From contig NZ_JBHTBR010000005.1 in NCBI RefSeq assembly GCF_042665075.1, positions 744,001-808,000 on the forward strand: 64,000 nt of DNA, in the 5' to 3' direction. A model generated the notes under the pieces. It saw nothing but the letters and a program-made list of their open reading frames with translations. It was not told the origin of the DNA and searched no databases. This stretch comes from Hirschia litorea (lineage in GTDB: Bacteria > Pseudomonadota > Alphaproteobacteria > Caulobacterales > Hyphomonadaceae). Both the position numbers and the translations under genes were made by a program. Each line of letters opens with the position of its first letter. The stretch's first letter is position 1. Below, piece after piece: positions 1 through 8,097 of the stretch.

Positions 1-62
1 AACCTAAATGCGACATGTGTGCAATTTATGATCTCTGCAAATTCAAAGAAAAAACAGCTTAA
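1..62 (+). CDS. nth: Endonuclease III (Nth), C-terminal end only
   Basis: Only the last 19 codons and the stop are inside the window; the reading frame starts at base 3 and the TAA is at 60-62. The peptide begins PKCDMCAIYDLC and ends KFKEKTA. This matches the end of the [4Fe-4S] cluster loop of endonuclease III (C-x2-C-x5-C after an upstream Cys), a DNA glycosylase/AP lyase for oxidised pyrimidines. E. coli Nth ends in a very similar CIIEDLCEYKEK segment. The stop overlaps by 4 bp the stop of the convergent ATP-grasp gene. The assignment rests on the cluster signature alone. Confidence 0.8.
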   Translation, partial: PKCDMCAIYDLCKFKEKTA

Positions 63-946
63 CTATCGGCTCTTTTTATCAATGCTTCCGCGTAAAGCTC
101 GCTAACATGGGGGCCTTCTTTAATGTACAGATATGGTTCAATCATTTCTAATTCCATGAGAAGTAGCTCCCCTTCATATCCCCGCAGGAGATCAACGCGG
201 GCGTAAAGCGGCATACCATATGGGATTAGGGATAAATTTTTCTGCGCAACATCAATATCAGCTTGTGTCGGAGAGACAATTTTTTCAGTGCCGCCATAGC
301 TGCTTTGGATGCGATAGTCGCCAGATTTTGGTTGTTTTAAAAGTGCATGTGAAAACGCGCCATCAATAAATATAAAAGAATACTCACCCTCTGTTTGAAT
401 CGCAGGAAGAAAGGGTTGGATCATCGCTGGTCGATCGAGTAATACACCTTCAGGCAAAGTTTCATCTCGTTGGAATAGTTTTTGTCCAAATGAGCCAGCA
501 CCTACTTGGCGCTTTAGGACAATATGAGAGGTATCATATTCTTCAAAAACAGCTCGGACATCATGCTTTGTAGGTTTTTCCACCCAGCGTGTAGGCACAG
601 TTTTGGCACCGAGTTTCGCAAGGTCTTTTAAGTAAGATTTGTTGATGTTCCAATGAATAAGTTCAGCCGTATTGTATAATCGAACGCCTAGTCCTTCTAT
701 TGCCTTTAATGTGTCTAGAAATTGAGATTGAAAATCTTGATAATTCCAAGGTGTTCCTACGACCACAGCATCAAATGGTTTAAAGGCCTCAATCTCATTC
801 TTCCAATCGAGAGCAACCAATGTGTGCCCGCGTGTTTCAAGCGCATTTCGTAAACCACCAAATTGTAAATCGAACTCAAATGCATCGACACGGCGCATTG
901 GCATGTCGGGCAGAGTTGTTTCACAAGCTAAAAAGGCAAATTTCAT
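59..946 (-). CDS. ATP-grasp family protein (RimK/DcsG-like)
   Basis: This 295-aa protein has the layout of a small ATP-grasp ligase. The N-terminal Rossmann-like part (about 1-100) contains AVVVGTPWNY. A lid and ATP-binding region follows, with a lysine in IVLKRQVGAGSFGQKLF, and then a C-terminal metal-binding part (ARVDLL, then LLLMELEMIEP). The closest well-known relatives are the RimK-like and cycloserine-pathway (DcsG) ATP-grasp enzymes, which join a carboxylate to an amine or thiol through an acyl-phosphate. The substrate cannot be read from the sequence. It stands alone, divergent from the downstream kinase gene and convergent with nth. The start is the ATG at 946, with a GGAGAAA-type ribosome site just upstream on the minus strand. 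Confidence 0.75.
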   Translation of the reverse strand: MKFAFLACETTLPDMPMRRVDAFEFDLQFGGLRNALETRGHTLVALDWKNEIEAFKPFDAVVVGTPWNYQDFQSQFLDTLKAIEGLGVRLYNTAELIHWNINKSYLKDLAKLGAKTVPTRWVEKPTKHDVRAVFEEYDTSHIVLKRQVGAGSFGQKLFQRDETLPEGVLLDRPAMIQPFLPAIQTEGEYSFIFIDGAFSHALLKQPKSGDYRIQSSYGGTEKIVSPTQADIDVAQKNLSLIPYGMPLYARVDLLRGYEGELLLMELEMIEPYLYIKEGPHVSELYAEALIKRADS

Positions 947-1057
947 GGTTTTTCTCCGAATGCGGCATTAATCGGCTTGTCGATGTGGTAGGCAGGCATA
1001 TAACAAGTCTTTAATTGTAAGCCATAGCGATTTGTATTGATATCTGGAGCCAACATA

Positions 1058-2062
1058 ATGACCGAAACAAAATTTGATGTGATTGCTTTGGGCAATGCGA
1101 TTATGGACGTAATCGCGAGTGTTGATGATCAGTTTCTTATTGATAAAGACATTGCTAAAGCGCGCATGAATTTGATTGATCAAGAGCGAACAGATTATCT
1201 TTATTCTGCATTGCCAGAAGACCGTGTTGAAACGTCAGGTGGTTCCGCAGGTAATACTATCGCTTGTTTACTGAGTTTTGGTGCAAAAGCAGCCTTTATG
1301 GGTAAGGTTGCTAATGACGAAATCGGTGCTGCCTATGTGAATGACATGGAGCGTATTGGGGCTGTTTTCTCTGGGTCTCCTCTGGTTGATAGCGTTGCAA
1401 CGGCACGCTGTATGATAGCAGTTACACCTGATGGTGAGCGTTCAATGAACACCTTCCTTGGTGCGTCAACAGAATTTGCAGCTGAAGATGTAGACCAAGA
1501 CCTTATCGAGCAATCTGAATGGCTATATCTTGAGGGGTATCTCTTCGATAAACCGGCTGCAAAAACAGCATTCGTGCGCGCCGCTGAAATAGCAAAAGCT
1601 GCAGGGCGTAAAGTTGCTGTGACAATGTCTGACGTGTTTTGCGTCGAACGTCACAGAGACGCGTTTCGTCACCTTGTGAAAAATTATGTAGATCTCGTGT
1701 TTGCAAATGAAGAAGAATTGCTTGCGTTGTACGAGACAGATGATTTTGACGCTGCTGTTGATATGTTGAAAGCAGAGACAGAGTTTGCAGCAATCACGCG
1801 CTCTTCTAAAGGCTCTGTTGTTGTTGATTCAAAAACACGCATGAATGTTCCCACTAAACCACTTGATAAAGTTGTTGATGCAACTGGAGCAGGGGATGCG
1901 TATGCGGGTGGTTTCTTCTTTGGTTTGAGCCAAGGTGTAAACTTAGAAACATGTGCGCGTTTAGGTCATCTTGCAGCGAGTGAAGTGATTTCTCACTATG
2001 GTCCACGCCCAGAAGCAAACCTTAGAGAACTCGCTATCGCGGCGGACCTAATTCAGGCATAA
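1058..2062 (+). CDS. PfkB-family sugar/nucleoside kinase (adenosine kinase-like)
   Basis: The product is a 334-aa ribokinase-fold (PfkB) kinase that would phosphorylate a sugar or nucleoside hydroxyl with ATP. It begins with the family motif FDVIALGNAIMDV. A Gly-rich substrate segment, ETSGGSAGNT, follows, and near the C-terminus is the anion-hole/catalytic motif DATGAGDAYAGGF, whose Asp is the catalytic base. Proteins of this type in alphaproteobacteria are usually annotated adenosine kinase, but a sugar kinase cannot be excluded. I chose the ATG at 1058 because GGAG lies 8 nt upstream; an in-frame TTG at 1037 has no ribosome site. Confidence 0.85.
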   Translation: MTETKFDVIALGNAIMDVIASVDDQFLIDKDIAKARMNLIDQERTDYLYSALPEDRVETSGGSAGNTIACLLSFGAKAAFMGKVANDEIGAAYVNDMERIGAVFSGSPLVDSVATARCMIAVTPDGERSMNTFLGASTEFAAEDVDQDLIEQSEWLYLEGYLFDKPAAKTAFVRAAEIAKAAGRKVAVTMSDVFCVERHRDAFRHLVKNYVDLVFANEEELLALYETDDFDAAVDMLKAETEFAAITRSSKGSVVVDSKTRMNVPTKPLDKVVDATGAGDAYAGGFFFGLSQGVNLETCARLGHLAASEVISHYGPRPEANLRELAIAADLIQA

Positions 2063-2128
2063 ATAAACTTCGGTCAGGCGCATTGATGTGTTTGAGATAA
2101 CGCCAAATCAGATTTATAATGGTGCGAT

Positions 2129-2485
2129 ATGAAATGGGATCAATTATCAGATGACTGGTGTCCCGTCGCGCGGGCAACATCGATTGTAGGGGATCGGTGG
2201 ACGCTTCTGATCGTACGCGATTGTTTTTTAGGTGTTAGCAAGTTTGACGATCTGCAAAAAAACCTTGGCATTACCCGTCACGTCTTGGCGCAGCGATTAA
2301 AAAAACTCGTCGCAGCAGGTGTTCTGGAGAAAAAAGAATATCAAACACGCCCTGTACGATATGATTACGTCTTAACTGAGCGCGGTAGACAGCTTGGCCC
2401 AGTGCTCGAAGCTTTGCGAGTTTGGGGTAGGGAATATCTCTCAATACGTCGCCAAGCGGGTATAGGTGATACGATTCCAGAATAA
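2129..2485 (+). CDS. HxlR-family winged-helix transcriptional regulator
   Basis: This 118-aa protein is a typical single-domain HxlR/MarR-like regulator. It opens with the signature CPVARATSIVGDRWTLLIVRD (Cys near residue 11), which often senses oxidants or electrophiles. It continues with the recognition-helix region FDDLQKNLGITRHVLAQRLK and the wing RPVRYDYVLTERG. It lies 66 bp after the kinase gene on the same strand, so co-transcription is possible. A strong bidirectional hairpin follows. Its target is not evident. Confidence 0.88.
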   Translation: MKWDQLSDDWCPVARATSIVGDRWTLLIVRDCFLGVSKFDDLQKNLGITRHVLAQRLKKLVAAGVLEKKEYQTRPVRYDYVLTERGRQLGPVLEALRVWGREYLSIRRQAGIGDTIPE

Positions 2486-2526
2486 TTTTGGTTTCACACA
2501 AACCGAGTTTATTTTGACTATAAAAC

Positions 2527-2564
2527 AAAACGGCAGAACTTAGATGAGTAAGTTCTGCCGTTTT
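2527..2564. terminator. Bidirectional rho-independent terminator
   Basis: A perfect 16-bp inverted repeat (arms 2527-2542 and 2549-2564, loop GATGAG) runs from AAAACGGCAGAACTTA to its complement and is followed by TTTT. It sits between the convergent HxlR gene and grpE and has T-tracts on both strands, so it probably ends both transcripts. Confidence 0.9.
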
Positions 2565-2585
2565 TCATTTTAGCATCTAAGCTTA

Positions 2586-3215
2586 TTATGCATTTTCGCT
2601 TGTATCGGTTTTGGCTTGCGCACCACCACCGGAACTTACCGCTACCATTGCAGCGCGAAGTGTTCTGTCACCAATTTTCCAACCCGATTGGAATGTCTCG
2701 GCGACTGTACCACTTGGTTGATCTGAAGGGACTTGTGTAATTGCCTGATGGAAGTTTGGATCAAAGCTTGCGCCTGGAGCAGCATCTACAGCTACAACAC
2801 CATTACGTGCAAAAGCTGTGTGCAATTCTTTTTGAGTCATTTCGATACCAGCAAGAAGACCTTTACCTTGCTCGGAAAGGTCTGCCTTCGCGTCGTCAGT
2901 AATTGTGCTCAATGCACGGGACATATTGTCAGAAACAGACAGAAGATCTGATGCAAATTTCTCAACAGCGTAAATGCGTGACTCAGCGACTTGTTTTTCA
3001 GTGCGCTTACGCAAGTTTTCCATATCTGCGAGGTTTCGAACGAGTTGATCTTTTAAGGCATTGCGTTCTGCTTCAAGTTCAGCAATCCGTGCGTCTTTTT
3101 CGTCAATCTCAGGTGCAGCTTCACTCGCCGCGGCATCAGCTTGTGCGTTCTCAGCTGCATCTTGCGTGTCGACTGCTTCTGGTTCGTTCTCTGGCGTTTG
3201 CGTATCTTCGCTCAT
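2586..3215 (-). CDS. grpE: Nucleotide exchange factor GrpE
   Basis: GrpE (209 aa) releases ADP from the DnaK chaperone in the cytoplasm. The first 40 residues are acidic and disordered. A long coiled coil follows (about 40-90, ELEAERNALKDQLVRNLADMENLRKR in part). The C-terminal beta-domain carries the family motif GVVAVDAAPGASFDPNFHQA and ends in the conserved GWKIGDRTLRAAMVAVS. The ATG overlaps the hrcA stop in an ATGA arrangement, so grpE is translationally coupled behind hrcA, the usual alphaproteobacterial heat-shock order. The tail is rich in Gly, Ala and Thr. Confidence 0.97.
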   Translation of the reverse strand: MSEDTQTPENEPEAVDTQDAAENAQADAAASEAAPEIDEKDARIAELEAERNALKDQLVRNLADMENLRKRTEKQVAESRIYAVEKFASDLLSVSDNMSRALSTITDDAKADLSEQGKGLLAGIEMTQKELHTAFARNGVVAVDAAPGASFDPNFHQAITQVPSDQPSGTVAETFQSGWKIGDRTLRAAMVAVSSGGGAQAKTDTSENA

Positions 3216-4321
3216 CGCTTATCCTCTATTTCTTCGGCCGGTCCGCCATTCAATAATCTACCTACAACTTGCGCCGTATAATCCACCATAGGAATGACGC
3301 GTGCATAGTTTAGTCGAGTTGGACCAATAACACCCAACGCTCCTACTACTTTGCGATCAGAATTCATATAGGGTGCGACGATAACACTTGAACCCGAGAG
3401 GCTAAAAAGTTTATTTTCTGCACCTATAAACAGGCGAACACCTTCAGCATCACGTGCTTCGTCCAAAACTTTTATAAGACTTTCTGTTTTATCGAGGTAT
3501 GAGAACAGATCCCTGACCTTATTAATATCTTCTGCTAACTGGTCGTCGCCAAGCAAATTTGCGCGCCCGCGAATAATAAGAGAGCGACCTCGGTCAGGGT
3601 CTTCGCCTGTCCAATGTGCAAGGCCGGCTTCGACAAGAGAGCTGGCTGTTTCATCTAATTGTGCTTTTTTATCGCGAATTTCCGTTAAAACGTCTTTCCG
3701 CACTTCAGCGAGCGTGCGTCCGCGCATGCGTGCATTTAAATAATTGCTCGCTTCCTGCAATGCGGAAACCGGCATTCCAACTGGGACATTAAGAAGACGG
3801 TTTTCAACGTCTTCATCCTCGCTCACAATAATAGCCAATGCTTGGCTGGGGCCGATGGATACGAATTCCACATGTTTAACGGCTGAAGCATTGCTTTTGG
3901 GGCTAGCGACAAGGCCGGCACCCCCCACCAAACCAGAGAGCATTTCCGATGCTTCACCTAGAAAATCTTCAGGGGGACGCCCTTGAGCAGCTGAAAGTCT
4001 TTGCTGGATACGTCGCTTGTCAGCGGGAGGAAGCTTCATGCGCTTAACTTCCATCAATCCGTCTACAAACAACCGTAGGCCTTGGTGTGTTGGCATTCGC
4101 CCAGCAGAGGAGTGCGGGCTGTCGAGTAAACCCAATTCAGCAAGGTCTGCCATTACGTTTCGAATTGAGGCGGGCGAGAGGCTGATGCCGCGTCTGGATA
4201 TTGTGCGTGAACCTACCGGATCCCCTGTTTCCAGATATGCGTCCACGATCTCGCGGAATATCAACCGTGAGCGTTCATCCATCGCAGATAACGTGGTGTG
4301 GGAGGAGGGGTGATCTTTCAT
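3212..4321 (-). CDS. hrcA: Heat-inducible transcription repressor HrcA
   Basis: HrcA (369 aa) represses chaperone operons by binding CIRCE operators and is kept active by GroEL. The N-terminus is a winged helix (about 10-80) with RSRLIFREIVDAYLETGDPVG and SPASIRNVMADLAELG, both hallmark segments. A GAF-like domain with the dimerisation insert follows, containing VGSEN-type residues around FIGAENKLFSLSGSSV, and the protein ends near GVIGPTRLNYARVIPMVDY. It overlaps grpE by 4 bp and diverges from rph. I see no consensus CIRCE (TTAGCACTC-N9-GAGTGCTAA) upstream; a different nested inverted repeat is present there. Confidence 0.96.
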   Translation of the reverse strand: MKDHPSSHTTLSAMDERSRLIFREIVDAYLETGDPVGSRTISRRGISLSPASIRNVMADLAELGLLDSPHSSAGRMPTHQGLRLFVDGLMEVKRMKLPPADKRRIQQRLSAAQGRPPEDFLGEASEMLSGLVGGAGLVASPKSNASAVKHVEFVSIGPSQALAIIVSEDEDVENRLLNVPVGMPVSALQEASNYLNARMRGRTLAEVRKDVLTEIRDKKAQLDETASSLVEAGLAHWTGEDPDRGRSLIIRGRANLLGDDQLAEDINKVRDLFSYLDKTESLIKVLDEARDAEGVRLFIGAENKLFSLSGSSVIVAPYMNSDRKVVGALGVIGPTRLNYARVIPMVDYTAQVVGRLLNGGPAEEIEDKR

Positions 4322-4339
4322 GTCTCTATAACAGTAAGA

Positions 4340-4386
4340 ATGGTTCGATTAAGATGCAATGGGAATTCGTTGCATTGCCAAACCAT
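4340..4386. promoter_or_regulatory. Nested inverted repeat between hrcA and rph
   Basis: Two pairs of 6-bp arms are nested: ATGGTT (4340-4345) with AACCAT (4381-4386), and ATGCAA (4354-4359) with TTGCAT (4370-4375), the latter around a central GAATTC. It lies in the divergent hrcA/rph promoter region, upstream of hrcA. It could be an operator or a small structured leader; it is not a CIRCE element. Confidence 0.3.
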
Positions 4387-4493
4387 AGAGGTTTCCTGTA
4401 TCGCAATTACACACATTATACGTAAAACCTACCATATTTTCAAAACCTGATTTCTTGAATTATTGGTGTAGGCTCCTAACAGGATGAGAGACC

Positions 4494-5228
4494 ATGACAC
4501 AATTTGAACGCCCTTCTAAACGTAGCCCCGAAAATCTCAGAGAGGTAAGTTTGGAAGTAGGTCAATCGCGTTATGCGGAAGGCTCATGTCTCGTCAAGTT
4601 CGGTCATACACATGTGCTTTGTACTGCGTCATGGGAAAAAGATGTTCCGCGCTGGATGAAGGGGTCTGGTAAAGGTTGGGTTACAGCCGAATATGGTATG
4701 TTGCCTCGCGCAACACACACGCGCGGACGTCGTGAAGCGGCCTCAGGAAAACAGTCAGGTCGTACTCAAGAAATCCAACGCCTTATTGGGCGCGCTTTGC
4801 GCTCAGTGACTGATCTTGAAGCGCTTGGTGAAAACCAGATCACGATTGACTGTGATGTAATTCAAGCGGACGGCGGAACACGAACAGCGGCTATCACGGG
4901 TGGATATGTCGCGCTTGCTATCGCTTTAAACTACCTCAAAGAAGAAGGCGTTATTGAGACAAGTCCATTGATTGCACAAGCTGCCGCAATATCATGTGGT
5001 GTGTATCAAGACGTCCCTGTACTTGACCTAGATTATGCAGAAGACAGCAATGCGATGGTGGATGCTAACTTCATCATGTCTTCAGATGGACGGATTATCG
5101 AAGTGCAGGGGACAGGTGAAGAGCGCCCGTTTTCCCGCGATGAATTCCTCGCAATGAGTGATCTTGCTGATGCGGGGTGTAAACAATTGTTCGCGCTACA
5201 AAAAGCTGCGATTGAGAGCGTAAAGTAA
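4494..5228 (+). CDS. rph: Ribonuclease PH
   Basis: RNase PH (244 aa) is a phosphate-dependent 3'-exoribonuclease that trims tRNA precursors. It opens with RPSKRSPENLRE, and carries the phosphate-site region GRRE (HTRGRREAASGKQSGRTQEIQRL, shown only in part) and the conserved ITIDCDVIQADGGTRTAAI. Length and motif order are normal. The ATG at 4494 follows an AGGATGAGAGACC ribosome site. It is divergent from hrcA-grpE, the standard alphaproteobacterial arrangement, and is closed by a strong terminator. Confidence 0.97.
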   Translation: MTQFERPSKRSPENLREVSLEVGQSRYAEGSCLVKFGHTHVLCTASWEKDVPRWMKGSGKGWVTAEYGMLPRATHTRGRREAASGKQSGRTQEIQRLIGRALRSVTDLEALGENQITIDCDVIQADGGTRTAAITGGYVALAIALNYLKEEGVIETSPLIAQAAAISCGVYQDVPVLDLDYAEDSNAMVDANFIMSSDGRIIEVQGTGEERPFSRDEFLAMSDLADAGCKQLFALQKAAIESVK

Positions 5229-5236
5229 AGCATAGA

Positions 5237-5268
5237 AAAGGGGAGCTTATTGGCTCCCCTTTGTTTTA
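5237..5268. terminator. Rho-independent terminator of rph
   Basis: The 10-bp perfect stem AAAGGGGAGC (5237-5246) pairs with GCTCCCCTTT (5253-5262) around a TTATTG loop and is followed by GTTTT. Read from the other strand, it also ends the chemotaxis-receptor gene. Confidence 0.92.
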
Positions 5269-5276
5269 GATTTCAC

Positions 5277-6305
5277 CTAGTTCTTTTTGTTTGCTTTAAA
5301 AGCCGAAGCAAGCTTATCAGAGCTCATAATAGTCTTATTTGTTGCATCAATACGTTGTTCAGCTTGGCTGCTGCTTTGAGCGATTTTAACAATGTTCTGT
5401 GAGATTTCACGGGTTGCCGCACTTTGTTCGCCAAGGTTTTGCGCTATCTGCCGCGTGAGTTCTGCACCATCAAGAATTTCAGAAGCGGTCGCGCGTACTT
5501 TCTCTGTTGCTTCATCACATGCAACGCGTCCATCTTTCACTGCTGTGGAGGAGGCCTGCATAGCTTCAAGAATAGCTTCCACTTCCTCTTGAAGGGAATT
5601 GATACGGAGCGAGATATCTTTGGTAGCTTGAGCTGTTTGGTTTGAAAGCTCTTTTACCTCTGACGCCACAACAGCAAATCCACGACCTGCTTCACCAGCA
5701 CGTGCCGCTTCGATAGTAGCGTTTAGCGCAAGGAGATTGGTTTGGTTTGCGATATCAGATATTGTTTGAACAATATCACCGATCTGTTCAGATGCGCGTG
5801 CAAGGCTATCAACGCGCTTAGATGCCGCCCGAACAGACGTATCTACACGTTCCATGTGCTCGGCGGTTAATTGTGTATTTTTTGCACCATCCGACGCAAG
5901 ATTTGAACAATTATTTAGTGTGGAGGCTGCGTCATCAGATGTGCGTGTGACCGTGCTGATATTGACGTTCATTTCTTCAATTGCAGCTGACATAGACTGA
6001 GCAGCCGTGGCAACATTATTGATCTCTTGTTTGGTGATGCCCATGCTTGCGATAATATCTGCTGTATTCGCAGCGTATTTTTCGTTTTGTTCAGCAGCGC
6101 TGGCGGCTTTCTCTTGAACGAGTTGGCTAGCCTTTCTAAATGCGGCTGCAATTTCTGGAGGCCCAGTGAAACTAGAAACATCTTCTCCTCTGGCACATGC
6201 TCCGATGAGGGGAACGAGTTCAGAAAGCCATGCAGGGGATACAGCTGCGCGTTGCATTTCTTGCACTTGGGCAGAGATTGCATCTTGTTTCTTAAATTTG
6301 AGCAT
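5277..6305 (-). CDS. Soluble methyl-accepting chemotaxis-type signalling protein
   Basis: The protein is about 342 aa, with no transmembrane segment and no recognisable sensor domain in the first ~60 residues. The rest is a long MCP coiled-coil signalling domain. It contains the highly conserved hairpin tip, with IVQTISDIANQTNLLALNAT and EAARAGEAGRGFAVVASEV, which contacts CheA and CheW. It should therefore be a cytoplasmic receptor or an HBM/PAS-less transducer. I prefer the ATG at 6305, which lies 11 nt after a GGAG; the GTG at 6317 overlaps that ribosome site. No che genes are in the window, so its array partners are unknown. Confidence 0.85.
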   Translation of the reverse strand: MLKFKKQDAISAQVQEMQRAAVSPAWLSELVPLIGACARGEDVSSFTGPPEIAAAFRKASQLVQEKAASAAEQNEKYAANTADIIASMGITKQEINNVATAAQSMSAAIEEMNVNISTVTRTSDDAASTLNNCSNLASDGAKNTQLTAEHMERVDTSVRAASKRVDSLARASEQIGDIVQTISDIANQTNLLALNATIEAARAGEAGRGFAVVASEVKELSNQTAQATKDISLRINSLQEEVEAILEAMQASSTAVKDGRVACDEATEKVRATASEILDGAELTRQIAQNLGEQSAATREISQNIVKIAQSSSQAEQRIDATNKTIMSSDKLASAFKANKKN

Positions 6306-6464
6306 AGCTTGAGACACTCCAAAGTGTGAGAATATTAGCTTTGGATCATCGCGCTGAATGGTTAATATACTTTGCGAGATTTCATCTTTTTGATGATTTC
6401 AATGCAAATTTGTAATTCTTACTTTAGTTTCCCAAGAAGAAATATAGATGAAAGGGAGAGTTAC

Positions 6465-6722
6465 TTACTCTGCCGCCGTTCGCTGACTTTCGTCATCAGA
6501 TCCATCAATTGTGTCTTCTTCGTCTTCCCAAATAAGAATATCGCCTGGCTGACAGCCAAGTTCTCGACAAAGGGCTTCTAGCGTTGAAAACCGTATCGCT
6601 TTGGCCTTACCTGTTTTTAGAATAGACAGATTTGCCAACGTAATGCCCACACGATCGCCAAGCTCAGTGAGAGACATACGGCGATCTAATAGGACTTGAT
6701 CTAGTTTTACACGAATCGTCAT
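6465..6722 (-). CDS. Small XRE-family (YozG-like) transcriptional regulator
   Basis: The product is an 85-aa Cro/C1-type helix-turn-helix protein. The HTH occupies about residues 8-65 (LLDRRMSLTELGDRVGITLA followed by NLSILKTGKAKAIRFSTLEALCRELGCQPGDIL), and a short acidic tail follows. It lies 23 bp downstream of a DUF2975 membrane-protein gene on the same strand. That pairing is widespread (DUF2975 with YozG-type HTH) and suggests a two-gene regulatory module with the membrane partner. The signal it responds to is unknown. Confidence 0.85.
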   Translation of the reverse strand: MTIRVKLDQVLLDRRMSLTELGDRVGITLANLSILKTGKAKAIRFSTLEALCRELGCQPGDILIWEDEEDTIDGSDDESQRTAAE

Positions 6723-6745
6723 GAGGTCAGGGTAGGGCCTTTTGT

Positions 6746-7330
6746 TTAGATGGTCATCTGTTGATCTTCGCGAAGGCGGGCACCCTCATCGAAAACCTGC
6801 GATAGGACAACCAAGATCAGCACAGCCCCCCACGTGATGAAATTTGTTCCCATCAACCGTGTAAATATGGACATTGGCTGTAGATCTATATCTACGCCAA
6901 ATATATTTAATAAAAATGCAATCATTGGATCTACCAAAATTCTGGCAAGTTCCAAGATAGCAAGAATCAGTGCGATGACTCGAAATCTATGTGCGTTGTC
7001 AGGCACAAAAGGGTCACCATCTACAAGCGTTTCAAAAACGCCGCGTAGATTAGATGCAATACACATTATGCCCACACATAAAACCGTTCCCACAAGTGCG
7101 AGACTGGTCATTTTAAATGGGTGTGCGTGTAGTGATATTTTTCCAAGGACAGAGTTCTCAACCTCACCTCCGCCAATCATCGCAATAATTGAAATCAGAG
7201 TAACTATCCAAACGAATCCAAGAACCGCGCACGCACCAATCCAGAAAATATCAACCAATACCTTCAAGATAGAAGATAAAGACCCGCGACCGAGTGCGCG
7301 AAATTTCAATGTATCTTCAAGCCCGCTCAT
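6746..7330 (-). CDS. DUF2975 membrane protein
   Basis: This 194-aa integral membrane protein has four predicted hydrophobic segments, near residues 20-50, 78-100, 120-150 and 160-185. The length, topology and tail (DEGARLREDQQMTI, with the ELR/EGxxLREDQxLTV-like ending) fit the DUF2975 family. The function of DUF2975 is not established; it almost always precedes a small XRE regulator, as here. The pair is probably one transcription unit reading leftward from the rdgB divergent region. Confidence 0.8.
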   Translation of the reverse strand: MSGLEDTLKFRALGRGSLSSILKVLVDIFWIGACAVLGFVWIVTLISIIAMIGGGEVENSVLGKISLHAHPFKMTSLALVGTVLCVGIMCIASNLRGVFETLVDGDPFVPDNAHRFRVIALILAILELARILVDPMIAFLLNIFGVDIDLQPMSIFTRLMGTNFITWGAVLILVVLSQVFDEGARLREDQQMTI

Positions 7331-7482
7331 CGGATAGATAATTCCCTTGATCTTATAACAAATGTAGTTTCGTTTTTAAGCGAACACTATAGACATGTAG
7401 ATGTGGCACAAATATTATCGAAAAACAATATATGTGCTGTAAATTAAGAAAACGCATACCTGAAATCACGTTGGAGACGATT

Positions 7483-8097
7483 ATGACTGATTCGCACCCA
7501 CACAGAAAACTCCAGCCTGGACGTTTGATTGCAGCAACCCACAATCAAGGCAAAGTACGTGAATTAAAAGACTTGTTAGAGCCTCTGGGTTTTGAGCCTA
7601 TATCTGCAGGCGATTTAAACCTTGAAGAACCTGAAGAAACAGGACTTACTTTTGAAGAGAATGCCGAATTAAAAGCGCTCGCGGCAGCAAAAGCTTCAGG
7701 GTCACCTGCATTAGCGGATGATTCTGGTCTCGCAGTAGATGCATTAAATGGTGCGCCTGGTATTTATTCCGCGCGTTGGGCAGGCGAGAGCAAGGATTTC
7801 AATCTTGCGATGGAGAAAGTCAATCAGGCTTTAGAAGATGAAAAAGCTGCGGAACGTACTGCGCGTTTTGTGTGTGCTTTATCTGTGGCATGGCCAGATG
7901 GTGAGACCGTTACTTTCCGTGGAGAAGTTGAAGGTGAACTTGTATGGCCCCCACGCGGTTCAAACGGTTTTGGGTATGATGCAATGTTTGTCGCCAAAGG
8001 TGAAACTATCACATTTGGTGAAATGGAGCCGGCTAGAAAACACGCTATGAGTCATCGCGCCAACGCATTTAAGTTACTCACCGAAGCTTTGCTTTAA
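7483..8097 (+). CDS. rdgB: XTP/dITP pyrophosphatase (RdgB/HAM1)
   Basis: RdgB (204 aa) hydrolyses non-canonical purine triphosphates (dITP, XTP) to monophosphates, keeping them out of DNA. The motif ATHNQGKVRELKDLL binds the triphosphate. LADDSGLAVDALNGAPGIYSAR holds the catalytic acidic residues, and FGYDAMF with MSHRANA completes the pocket. The ATG at 7483 follows TTGGAGACGATT, a clear ribosome site; the longer frame from 7432 has none. Its TAA overlaps the hemW ATG by one base, implying coupled translation. Confidence 0.96.
   Translation: MTDSHPHRKLQPGRLIAATHNQGKVRELKDLLEPLGFEPISAGDLNLEEPEETGLTFEENAELKALAAAKASGSPALADDSGLAVDALNGAPGIYSARWAGESKDFNLAMEKVNQALEDEKAAERTARFVCALSVAWPDGETVTFRGEVEGELVWPPRGSNGFGYDAMFVAKGETITFGEMEPARKHAMSHRANAFKLLTEALL

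Noticed and set aside
4322..4493. CIRCE operator upstream of hrcA
   Set aside because: No TTAGCACTC-N9-GAGTGCTAA or close variant is present on either strand.
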